17,287 bases of DNA from positions 1-17,287 of the forward strand of contig JAGOCY010000002.1 in the NCBI GenBank assembly GCA_017998495.1. The letters are read 5' to 3'. The position numbers and the translations under genes were made by a program. Each line of letters starts with the position of its first letter. The first letter of the stretch is position 1. A model generated the notes under the pieces. It was not told where the DNA came from, made no database searches, and saw nothing but the letters and a program-made list of their open reading frames with translations. Positions 6,648-13,644 of this stretch are shown piece after piece. Source of the stretch: Corallincola sp. (GTDB lineage: Bacteria; Pseudomonadota; Gammaproteobacteria; Enterobacterales; Neiellaceae).

Positions 6648-9600
6648 GGGCCCGCCGCTTCGCCCTCGGCCTGCTGCGGCTGCTGCTGTCACCGCTGATG
6701 CTGCTGTGGCTGCCACCGCTGGTGGTGGCGCTGTTGCTGCTGTCGCCCGGTCTGCCACCGGGGCTGGTGCCACTGCTGCACCAGCTGCTACCGGAGATGC
6801 GCATCGACGGCCTGCGCCGCGATGGTCTGTCACAGCTCCACCTCGACCGCTTTGCCCTGGAGCTGCCGGTAGTGACGGTTGAGGTGGTGGATGCCGATCT
6901 CGATCTCGATCTGCGCTGCAGCTGGCAGTTACGGCTGTGCATCGACCAGCTGCGGGCCGCACGGGTGGCCGTGGCCTGGCGGGTCAGCGACGACACGGAC
7001 AACACCGGGGATGAGCCGCCCTCGCCGCCGGGGCTGCCGCTGCCCTTCGCCATCGAAGTGCGCGAGCTGGCAGTGGCCGAACTGGCGCTGAGCGGCAGCG
7101 ATCTGGTGATGAGCGGCCACGCCATCAATGGTGCAGCCATCATCGATGACAGCGGCGTCAAAGTGCCGTGGCTGGTGGCCGAGCGCTACCACCTTGAGCT
7201 GCCACAGAGCGCCGCCGAGGCATCACCCGCGCCCCCGCCAGCCAGTGCCCTGCTCGACCAGATCCGCCAGATCAGCCTGCCGCTAACGCTGATGGTGGCC
7301 GATCTGCAGCTGGGTCTATTGCAGATCGACAGTGGTGATTTGTCGCTGCAGTTCAGTCAGCTGCTGCTGGATGCCGACTGGCAGCAGCAGCAGGTCAAAA
7401 TCGATGATCTGCGCGTCACCTGGCAGGACCATCAGCTGCGGCTGCATGGTCAGGCCGACCTCAGCGGCAGCCAGCCGCTGGACCTGGCCGCCACCGGCAG
7501 CGGTGGTGAATGGCCAGCATGGCAGCTGCAACTGGACGGCCCGCTGGCCCAACCCCAAGCGCTGCTGCGCAGCCGTGCGCCACAACCGCTGACAGTGATG
7601 GCCAGCGCCCGTCTGGATGAACCGCTGTTGCCCTTTGTGGTGGTGGCCGATGGCCAGCTGCCGGCCCTGGCGACAGTGCCGGGGGTAACGGTCAAGGCCA
7701 TCAACGCAGGCCTGTTTGGCAACAGCCGCAGCCACTGGCTGGCGCTACGCAGCCAGCTGCAGTGGGGCGAACTGAGCAGCCAGATCCGGGTACGCAGCTA
7801 CGGCCACTGGCTGGCGCGCAGCAACTGGCTGGCAGAGGCCAGCCTCGATGGCGGCCGACTGGCCTGGCGCGGCCGTATCGCCATCGACCAACGTGGCTGG
7901 CAGCTGGGTGGTCGCTGGGCGGGCCATGGCCTGCCGCTGGCCCTGATTCAGCCCGATCTGCCGCGTATCGAACGGATCGGCGGCGGCATTGCCGCCCACT
8001 GGCACGGCGATCAGGACTGGCGGGTGCAGCTGGCGGCGGTGCGGGCGCGGGCTGACTGGCAGCAGCAGCGCTGGAACCTCTACGCCGGGCTCAGCGCTGA
8101 TCCTCAGGCGGTGCATATCGGCCGGCTGTTTGTCCACAGCGAGCATAACCGCCTCAACGCCTATGGTGACGCTGGCAGCAGCTGGCAGCTGCGCGGCGAT
8201 GCCGATCTGGATCTGGCGCTGCTCACCAATCTGCCGGGGCGGCTGCAGGGGCAATGGAGCCTGAGTGGCCCTCGTGCCTTGCCACAGCTTACCGCCGAGG
8301 CCCGCGCCACCCTGGGTGACAGCGACAGTCCGGTGGCAGCCAAGGAGATGACACTCAACGCCGAGCTGGAGCTGGGCGGCGACTACCGCCATGTGTGGTC
8401 GCTGAGCGCGCCGCAGCTGCGCCTGCTCGACAACCACAGCCAGCAGCTGAGTGCCGGTGGTCAGGGCACCCTCAGCCAGTGGCAGTGGCACAGCAGTGCA
8501 GAGGAGGGCGATCTGCACTGGCTGCTGGCTGGTGCTGGCAGCTACCGCCAGGGCCAGCTGGGGCTAACCCTGGATGACGCGGTGATCACCGGCCGCCGCC
8601 AGCAGGTAGTGCTGGCCGGGCCACTCAACTGGCAACAGCAGGCCGATGGCTGGACCCTGAGCCCTCACTGCTGGCGCGGCCGGCCGCTGGAGCTGTGCCT
8701 CGATCGCGGCTTTCGCCACGGCCGCAGCGGCGCCCTTGAGGCTCGCCTCAACCGCCTCGATCTGACCTGGCTCAACCCCTGGCTACCCGACCTGATCCGG
8801 CTGGAAGGGGTGGTCAGCGGCCAGCTCAAGCTGTCTCGCAAAGGCCGCCAGCCATGGCAGGTGGTGGCCGATGTGGGCGCCAGTGAAGGGGCGATCAGCC
8901 TCGATGACGAAGGGGTGCGCGAGCGCTATCCGTGGCAGCAGCTCAGCCTCAGTGCCCGCGGCGATGACCGCCAACTGGCTATCAATGGCCAGCTCGATCT
9001 GGGCGAGCAGGGGGCCATGCAGCTGGAGCTGACCACCGCCAACAGCAGTGACAGCCAGCTGCCAGTGACTGGTCGGCTGCAGCTGCGCCAGCTGGCCTTG
9101 GGGCTGGTTGACCCCTGGCTGGGCAACGAACTGGAGCTGGCGGGGCAGCTCAACGGCGTGCTGCAGCTCGCAGGCAGCCGCGCCCAGCCCGAGATCAATG
9201 GCCAGCTACGCGCCAGCCAGCTGCTGGCGCGGGCACCGCTGGCCGGGCTGCAGATCGACGATGGCAACCTGACCCTGGATCTGATGGGCGAGCGCGCCTT
9301 GATTCAGGGGCAGCTGGTGGCTCCGGGGGGCAGCGCCCTGATCAGCGGCCAGCTGAACTGGAACCCGCAGCTGCAGGGCGAACTGCGGCTGGCCGGCCTT
9401 AACTGGCCGGTTGAGCATGAGCTGGCCCAGCTGCGTCTCGACAGCGATCTGCAGCTGCAGGTGGCCGAACCCGAACTGACCCTGGCCGGCACCGTCACAG
9501 TGCGCGAGGGGCTGGTGCGGGTGGCCGAACTACCGCCCACAGCGGTGGCGGTGAGCAGCGATGAGCGCCAGCTCAACCGTGGTCGGCACACGGACCAGGG

Positions 9601-10312
9601 CTACTGGCAGACGCGCATGCAGCTGCTGCTCAAACTCGGTGACAAGCTGCGGCTGGAGGCCTTTGGGCTGACCGGCCGGCTAACCGGCCAGCTGCGCGCC
9701 GAAGAGCGGGGCGAGGGGCTGGAGCTGCTGGGCGAAGTGGCCGTCCGCGATGGCCGTTTCAAAGCCTATGGCCAGAACCTGATCATGAGGCGCGCCGCCC
9801 TCGGCTTTACCGGGCCGCCATCATTACCCGTGCTCAACATCGAGGCGATCCGCGATCCCGATGAAACCGAAGATGGGGTGGTGGCCGGGCTGCGCATCAG
9901 CGGCGTGCCCGGCAGCGCCGATGTCAGCGTCTTCTCCGAACCCAGCCTGGCCGAGCCACGCGCCCTCAGCTATCTGGTGCAGGGGCGCGATCTGGAGGAG
10001 GGCGAAGGTGGCAACGACATGGCGGTAGCCGCACTGGGCCTCGGCATCGCCTCGGGCAGCGCGCTGGTGGGCAGCGTCGGCGAAGTCTTTGGCGTCGATG
10101 ATCTGGCCCTGGGTACCAGCGGCAGCGGTGATGGCGCCAAAGTGGTGGTCAGTGGCAGCCTGCTGCCCAGAGTCAGCGTGCGCTATGGGCGCGGCATCTT
10201 CAGCGCCGTCTCCGAACTGACGGTACGCGTCCGCTTGTTGCGCAATCTCTATCTTGAGGCGGTCAGTAGCACCGATAATGCCCTCGATTTCATCTACCGC
10301 TTCGAGTTTTAG
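6644..10312 (+). CDS. tamB: TamB, inner-membrane-anchored envelope-spanning protein
   Basis: At 1222 aa this is close to E. coli TamB (1259 aa). Residues about 7-45 hold a long hydrophobic anchor (Leu-rich, [14 protein letters not shown]). The bulk is repeated amphipathic beta-strand sequence rich in Leu, Gln and Asp, as expected of the AsmA-like/RBG repeat fold that forms a lipid-conducting groove across the periplasm. The C-terminal roughly 350 residues are the TamB (DUF490) domain, including the [13 protein letters not shown] segment and ending in DFIYRFEF, a beta-strand-like terminus that docks to TamA in known pairs. The ATG overlaps the tamA stop by four bases. Coding is intact over 3.7 kb. 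yihD follows 52 bp later with its own ribosome site and is probably cotranscribed. Confidence 0.93.
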   Translation: MRARRFALGLLRLLLSPLMLLWLPPLVVALLLLSPGLPPGLVPLLHQLLPEMRIDGLRRDGLSQLHLDRFALELPVVTVEVVDADLDLDLRCSWQLRLCIDQLRAARVAVAWRVSDDTDNTGDEPPSPPGLPLPFAIEVRELAVAELALSGSDLVMSGHAINGAAIIDDSGVKVPWLVAERYHLELPQSAAEASPAPPPASALLDQIRQISLPLTLMVADLQLGLLQIDSGDLSLQFSQLLLDADWQQQQVKIDDLRVTWQDHQLRLHGQADLSGSQPLDLAATGSGGEWPAWQLQLDGPLAQPQALLRSRAPQPLTVMASARLDEPLLPFVVVADGQLPALATVPGVTVKAINAGLFGNSRSHWLALRSQLQWGELSSQIRVRSYGHWLARSNWLAEASLDGGRLAWRGRIAIDQRGWQLGGRWAGHGLPLALIQPDLPRIERIGGGIAAHWHGDQDWRVQLAAVRARADWQQQRWNLYAGLSADPQAVHIGRLFVHSEHNRLNAYGDAGSSWQLRGDADLDLALLTNLPGRLQGQWSLSGPRALPQLTAEARATLGDSDSPVAAKEMTLNAELELGGDYRHVWSLSAPQLRLLDNHSQQLSAGGQGTLSQWQWHSSAEEGDLHWLLAGAGSYRQGQLGLTLDDAVITGRRQQVVLAGPLNWQQQADGWTLSPHCWRGRPLELCLDRGFRHGRSGALEARLNRLDLTWLNPWLPDLIRLEGVVSGQLKLSRKGRQPWQVVADVGASEGAISLDDEGVRERYPWQQLSLSARGDDRQLAINGQLDLGEQGAMQLELTTANSSDSQLPVTGRLQLRQLALGLVDPWLGNELELAGQLNGVLQLAGSRAQPEINGQLRASQLLARAPLAGLQIDDGNLTLDLMGERALIQGQLVAPGGSALISGQLNWNPQLQGELRLAGLNWPVEHELAQLRLDSDLQLQVAEPELTLAGTVTVREGLVRVAELPPTAVAVSSDERQLNRGRHTDQGYWQTRMQLLLKLGDKLRLEAFGLTGRLTGQLRAEERGEGLELLGEVAVRDGRFKAYGQNLIMRRAALGFTGPPSLPVLNIEAIRDPDETEDGVVAGLRISGVPGSADVSVFSEPSLAEPRALSYLVQGRDLEEGEGGNDMAVAALGLGIASGSALVGSVGEVFGVDDLALGTSGSGDGAKVVVSGSLLPRVSVRYGRGIFSAVSELTVRVRLLRNLYLEAVSSTDNALDFIYRFEF

Positions 10313-10364
10313 CCGCCGTTGCCATGCCTGCCGAGCAACGCCCACATACTGCACAGGAGCCGCC

Positions 10365-10634
10365 ATGAGCTGTCACCGTATCGACGAACTGCTGGAGCTG
10401 TTAACCCCGGTGTGGCAGGCCAGCCCTGAACTCAATCTGGCCGAACTGCTGGCCCAGCTGGCGGCCAAGGCCGGCTATCAGGGCGAACTGGCCGCGCTGA
10501 CCGATGATGTGCTGATCTACCACCTCAAGCTCGCCCGCGAAGGGCAACATGCGCCCATCCCAGGGCTGATGAAAGACCACGAAGAGGACTTCAAAACCGC
10601 CCTGCTGCGCGCCCGCGGCATTCTCAAGGGCTAA
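10365..10634 (+). CDS. yihD: YihD family protein (DUF1040)
   Basis: This small cytoplasmic protein of 89 aa has exactly the length of E. coli YihD and shares its signature stretches, notably [16 protein letters not shown] and [16 protein letters not shown] near the C-terminus. The molecular function of this family is not established. The start is fixed by AGGAG at 10355-10359, five bases before the ATG; an in-frame upstream Met at 10254 lies inside tamB and has no homology support. Position after tamA-tamB suggests cotranscription, followed by a bulged hairpin with a T run. In E. coli yihD is not next to tamB as far as I recall, so the linkage may be lineage-specific. Confidence 0.92.
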   Translation: MSCHRIDELLELLTPVWQASPELNLAELLAQLAAKAGYQGELAALTDDVLIYHLKLAREGQHAPIPGLMKDHEEDFKTALLRARGILKG

Positions 10635-10641
10635 GACTTAA

Positions 10642-10665
10642 CCCACATCGTTGTCGGGGCTTTTT
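10642..10665 (+). terminator. probable intrinsic terminator after yihD
   Basis: CCCACA (10642-10647), the loop TCGT, and TGT plus GGG with one bulged C (10652-10658) form a short stem followed by GC and TTTTT (10661-10665). It lies directly after the yihD stop. The stem is modest, so efficiency is uncertain. Confidence 0.5.
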
Positions 10666-10742
10666 ACAGCGGGGCCAACCAAACCAGGTCTGCCCCCGCG
10701 CCTGCCTTCTTTTCCCTTTGTTTACTGTGGTTATTTCGCCTC

Positions 10743-10758
10743 TGGCCTGGCTGATGCT
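10743..10758 (+). promoter_or_regulatory. possible sigma-54 (-24/-12) promoter for the fibro-slime gene
   Basis: TGGCCTG-N4-ATGCT matches the sigma-54 consensus TGGCACG-N4-TTGCW at 9 of 12 positions. The essential GG (10744-10745) and GC (10756-10757) are separated by the required 10 bp. A start near 10769 would leave a leader of about 65 nt. RpoN-type sites upstream of PEP-CTERM genes have been reported in other Proteobacteria. GG/GC pairs are frequent in GC-rich DNA, so chance is not excluded. Confidence 0.4.
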
Positions 10759-10785
10759 AGATCCAGCTGCCGTGCTGTTTCCGGC

Positions 10786-10804
10786 GCGGGTGGCATCCAC
10801 CCGC
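10786..10804. promoter_or_regulatory. perfect 8-bp inverted repeat in the fibro-slime gene leader
   Basis: GCGGGTGG, the 3-nt spacer CAT, and CCACCCGC form a perfect stem ending 30 bp before the start codon and 17 bp before the AAGGA ribosome site. It may be a protein-binding operator or an mRNA hairpin affecting stability or translation. No T run follows, so it is not a terminator. Confidence 0.5.
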
Positions 10805-10834
10805 AATCACTCCAACCAGGTAAGGAAACACAAG

Positions 10835-11581
10835 ATGCGTACCCTGAAGTTGCTGACGCTGCTGACTGCCGCGGCCCTGACCGCCCCGGCCAGCGCTAGC
10901 CTGCTATTCCTGTCCGGCACCATTTACGACAAAGTGGCCGCCGACCCTGACTTTGAAGATCCCTGCTGCTCCGGTGTGGTCACCGGCCTGCTGTCGAACA
11001 CCCTGGCGGCCGATGGCCTGCCGGAATTTATTGCCGCCAATGGCAGCGGCGACATCACCAGTGCCGCCTCCTTTGACAACTGGTGGGTCGACAACCATGG
11101 CGCCATGACCTTCACCCTCGGGCTGGCTGAAACCGGGCCCGACAGTGGTATCTATAACTACAGCAGCAGTGCCTTCTTCCCGCTTGACGACGAGCTGGCC
11201 GGTAACGAGGGGCGGGCCCACAACTACCACTTCACCCTCCATCTCGAGGGCCAGACCAGCTTCCGGGCCCTTGACTCCTTCACCTTTACCGGTGATGACG
11301 ACCTGTGGGTTTATATCGACGGCAAGCTGGCGCTGGATCTGGGTGGGGTGCATGGTGCCGCCAGCAAGACCATCAGCGGTCAGGATCTGATCGATAGCCT
11401 GGGGTTGATGGCCGACACCCTCTATGACCTCGACATCTTCTTTGCCGAGCGCCATACCAGCGAGTCCAACTTCAACATCACCACCAGCTTCCGCATCAAA
11501 GAGGTGGAAACGCCCCAGCCGGCCATCCTCGGCCTGCTGGCCATGAGCCTGCTGGGACTGGCCTACGCCCGCCGGCGCTGA
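10835..11581 (+). CDS. secreted fibro-slime domain protein with PEP-CTERM-like tail
   Basis: This 248-aa exported protein has a signal peptide at residues 1 to about 22 (MRTLKLLTLLT core, ending ASAS). The following region fits the fibro-slime/PA14-like beta fold: an SGTIYDK start, FDNWWVDNHGAM, SFTFTGDDDLWVYIDGKLALDLGG, and FFAERHTSESNFNITTSF. Related domains occur in secreted adhesive or sugar-binding proteins of slime moulds and fibre-degrading bacteria. The end is TPQPAILGLLAMSLLGLAYA then RRR, a PEP-CTERM-type sorting tail with PQP instead of PEP, normally cut by an exosortase. A paired Cys-Cys sits near DPCCSG. AAGGA at 10822-10826 supports the ATG at 10835; the frame is open 117 nt further upstream but lacks signal-peptide logic. 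It is a single gene between terminator-like hairpins. The ligand is unknown. Confidence 0.85.
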   Translation: MRTLKLLTLLTAAALTAPASASLLFLSGTIYDKVAADPDFEDPCCSGVVTGLLSNTLAADGLPEFIAANGSGDITSAASFDNWWVDNHGAMTFTLGLAETGPDSGIYNYSSSAFFPLDDELAGNEGRAHNYHFTLHLEGQTSFRALDSFTFTGDDDLWVYIDGKLALDLGGVHGAASKTISGQDLIDSLGLMADTLYDLDIFFAERHTSESNFNITTSFRIKEVETPQPAILGLLAMSLLGLAYARRR

Positions 11582-11603
11582 GCCCAGGAGCCCAGGCGCC
11601 CAG

Positions 11604-11635
11604 AGCAACAGGCGGCCCACGGGCCGCCTGTTGCT
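11604..11635. terminator. 15-bp-stem hairpin between convergent genes
   Basis: AGCAACAGGCGGCCC (11604-11618) pairs perfectly with 11621-11635. It lies 22 bp after the fibro-slime stop and just past the hydrolase stop on the other strand, so it could terminate both. Neither side has a long T run, so termination strength is uncertain even though the stem is very stable. Confidence 0.7.
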
Positions 11636-11637
11636 GT

Positions 11638-12576
11638 TCAACGGTAAGCGCGGCTGAGCAGCGGGCTCTGGCTGGTCACCAGGGCCAGCGCCGCCGCGTA
11701 GTCATATTCGGGGCTGAGCCGCTGTGGCTGATCGATCAGAGTCAGCAACAGCTGCTGGTTGAGCGGGTATTCGTTGCCAAAACCACGGGCATGGGCACAG
11801 CCGGGCAGGGTCCACATTACCTTGTTGCCGCGCGCCGCCTGAAACAGCTGCTCGCTGAAGCTGTGGGGAATGAGGCTGTCGCTATCGCAGTGGCTGATCA
11901 GCAACGGCGCCGGGGGCAACTGGGCCATGCGCGGCCCGGCCGCATAGTCATCGCTGATCACCAGCGGTGCGGACCAGCTGATGGTCCAGCCCAGTAGATG
12001 GTCGGCTGCTACTGAACGGGCCAGGGCGATGTAGCTGTGGAAGCTGGAGTCCACCACCACCAGATCGAGATCCAGCGGCGCCAGCGGCTGCGCCAGACCA
12101 CTGACCAGAATGGCCCCGCCCAGCGACTCACCGATCACCACCTTGCGGTAGTCGCCATCGCGCCGTGGCAGACGGTTAAACCAGTCGAGCAGGGTACGGG
12201 CATCCTCAAAGGTGGTGGCCGGGGTCGGGGTGCCGCTGCTGCGCCCATAGCCGGAGTAGTCGAACACCACCAGATCGTAGCCTTCGTCCAACAGCCACTC
12301 GACTTTAACGATAGTGTCGCTGAGATTGCCGCGGTTGCCGTGAAAGTGAAGAACCACTCCCTGGCTATGGCCAACGCTGGTGAAGTGGTGCTGCACATGC
12401 AGCAGATTGCCGGAGGTCGAGGTAAGCCACAGATCCTGATAAGGGTGACGATAATCGGCCGGGGTGCGGAAGGATTCGCTGGCCGGCGCATAGAAAGGGC
12501 TGTTGCTGCTGCAGCCAGGCAGCACCAGCAGCGCGGCCAGAAGCAGCAGCAAGCGGGCAAGATGGTGGTGCAGCAT
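11638..12576 (-). CDS. lipoprotein alpha/beta hydrolase (YfhR/ABHD13-like)
   Basis: This 312-aa serine hydrolase has a lipoprotein signal: MLHHHLAR, a Leu/Ala core, and the lipobox LVLPGC with the lipidated Cys22. The alpha/beta hydrolase landmarks follow in order: LHFHGNRGN at residues 76-84 (oxyanion loop), DYSGYGRSSG at 106-115, nucleophile elbow GESLGG with Ser151, acid Asp233 in SDSLIP, and His262 in GCAHARGF. The substrate cannot be predicted; family members act on esters or thioesters. An in-frame Met at 12603 is possible, but GGGAG seven bases before 12576 and the signal-peptide form favour the shorter start. The gene converges on the fibro-slime gene and is divergent from ybaN across a region with a 7-bp inverted repeat. 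Membrane choice is unclear; Ser follows the Cys, which usually allows outer-membrane sorting. Confidence 0.85.
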   Translation of the reverse strand: MLHHHLARLLLLLAALLVLPGCSSNSPFYAPASESFRTPADYRHPYQDLWLTSTSGNLLHVQHHFTSVGHSQGVVLHFHGNRGNLSDTIVKVEWLLDEGYDLVVFDYSGYGRSSGTPTPATTFEDARTLLDWFNRLPRRDGDYRKVVIGESLGGAILVSGLAQPLAPLDLDLVVVDSSFHSYIALARSVAADHLLGWTISWSAPLVISDDYAAGPRMAQLPPAPLLISHCDSDSLIPHSFSEQLFQAARGNKVMWTLPGCAHARGFGNEYPLNQQLLLTLIDQPQRLSPEYDYAAALALVTSQSPLLSRAYR

Positions 12577-12631
12577 GGTCAGTCTCCCGGTGATCGGTGG
12601 CAATGACTGCTGTGCTTACGCGCCCCCCCGT

Positions 12632-12649
12632 ACAGCGGTTTGCCGCTGT
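12632..12649. promoter_or_regulatory. inverted repeat between the divergent hydrolase and ybaN
   Basis: ACAGCGG, the spacer TTTG, and CCGCTGT form a perfect 7-bp dyad in the 191-bp divergent region. There is no T run on the correct side for a terminator in either direction, so an operator or incidental palindrome is more likely. Confidence 0.4.
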
Positions 12650-12670
12650 GGCCAAAAAACGGTCGCCGGC

Positions 12671-12699
12671 TTGGGCCGAGGCCAGCCCGGGGTTAGACT
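12671..12699 (+). promoter_or_regulatory. possible sigma-70 promoter of ybaN
   Basis: TTGGGC (12671-12676) and TAGACT (12694-12699) are separated by 17 bp, the ideal spacing, about 70 bp before ybaN. The -35 matches at 3 of 6 positions and the -10 at 4 of 6, so support is modest. Confidence 0.3.
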
Positions 12700-12767
12700 G
12701 ACCGGACCCACGAAAGCGGAGGCAACCTCTTGCGACTCTGTCTGCGTCAACCCTGCTGGAACCGGCG

Positions 12768-13148
12768 ATGAGCGCTATCGGCCGTTGGTTGTGCACCGCG
12801 GGTGCCCTGCTCTGTGTCGCCTTAGGCGCCCTGGGACTGTTGCTGCCACTGCTGCCGACCACCCCCTTCCTGCTGCTGGCGCTGTTGCTGGCGGCTCGCG
12901 GCTCACCGCGCTTTCACCACTGGCTATGGCACCACCCGCAGCTGGGGCCGCCGCTGCATGCCTGGCGTGAGCAGCGGGCCATCGCCCGCCCGGCTAAAAT
13001 AGCGGCGCTCACCACCATGGCCATCAGCGCCCTGCTGGCACTCAACCTGCCACTGGCGGTGCGACTACCGCTGTGGGCACTGCTGGCGGCGGTGGCCCTG
13101 TTCATCATCACTCGACCCAGCCCCCGCCGGCAGTCGGAACCGTCCTAA
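12768..13148 (+). CDS. ybaN: YbaN family inner-membrane protein (DUF454)
   Basis: This 126-aa small membrane protein matches the DUF454 pattern: [20 protein letters not shown] at residues 22-41, then [21 protein letters not shown], a conserved Lys at about residue 78 (PAKIAA), and a C-terminal pair of hydrophobic helices. E. coli YbaN is 125 aa. The molecular function of the family is unknown. The ATG lies seven bases after CTGGA, a weak ribosome site. It is followed by 161 bp of repeat-containing non-coding DNA before the DUF1289 gene. Confidence 0.9.
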   Translation: MSAIGRWLCTAGALLCVALGALGLLLPLLPTTPFLLLALLLAARGSPRFHHWLWHHPQLGPPLHAWREQRAIARPAKIAALTTMAISALLALNLPLAVRLPLWALLAAVALFIITRPSPRRQSEPS

Positions 13149-13309
13149 CCAGCGAGTCATCACTTCGCTTTGAGCTTAGCAGTGGCAATAAGACCGGGTA
13201 ATGCACTGGGGTTAGCCGGGGCTGATCCGGGTCAAAACCCCCAGCCTTTGCCGGTGGTTGTCACCACCATTCCAGACTAGGCTGGAGCCACAGCTGTATG
13301 AGGTAGCCC
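13149..13309. other. intergenic region rich in inverted repeats
   Basis: No gene is seen here. Three short dyads occur: CAGTG(13180-13184)/CACTG(13204-13208); GGTGGT-TGTC-ACCACC at 13253-13268; and TCCAG-ACTAGG-CTGGA at 13271-13286. GGCTG (13220-13224)/CAGCC (13242-13246) is a possible fourth. TTGTCA (13258) and TAGGCT (13278) resemble promoter hexamers but are only 14 bp apart. TGAGGT at 13299-13304 is the ribosome site of the next gene. The region could be the leader of that gene; it matches no riboswitch I recognise. Confidence 0.4.
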
Positions 13310-13516
13310 ATGTCTTTTCCTGGTCGCATTGAAACCCCCTGTATCAGCGTCTGCCGTATGGTCGACGACGTCTGCATCGGCTGTCGCCGCACCCTGGTGG
13401 AGATCACCGCCTGGAGCCGCATGAGTGATGAGGAGCGGGCGCGCATCATGGCCGAACTGGACGACCGGCCGACGCCGCAGCTGCCCTTTGCCGCCGGTGG
13501 CCGCTTCGCCCGCTGA
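13310..13516 (+). CDS. DUF1289 small Cys-cluster protein
   Basis: This 68-aa protein has the DUF1289 pattern: TPCISVCRM, VCIGCRRTL, VEITAWSRMSDEER. Cysteines 11, 15, 22 and 25 form a CX3CX6CX2C cluster suited to binding zinc or an iron-sulfur centre, though the ligand is not established for the family and the function is unknown. GAGG six bases before the ATG supports the start. It is preceded by a repeat-rich intergenic region and followed, after 128 bp, by the FUSC-family gene, so it may or may not share that transcript. Confidence 0.9.
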   Translation: MSFPGRIETPCISVCRMVDDVCIGCRRTLVEITAWSRMSDEERARIMAELDDRPTPQLPFAAGGRFAR

Positions 13517-13644
13517 AGAGACCGCAACGCCCACTGAAGATTGCGACGCATCAAGCCGCAGGCTGCCACTGACCGCGACTACTGGCCGAACCGGCCATCG
13601 ACGGTTAGCCTTGCCACTGACAACCGGCCAACTGCGGAGCAGGC

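Noticed and set aside
6472..7161. Minus-strand open frames inside tamA/tamB, including 7745-8518
   Set aside because: Low-complexity Ser/Arg or Gln/Ala-rich translations opposite well-supported genes.
6644..10312. Very frequent CAGCTG words in tamB, suggesting a repeat element
   Set aside because: Explained by abundant in-frame Gln-Leu codon pairs (CAG CTG) in beta-strand repeats; spacing is irregular.
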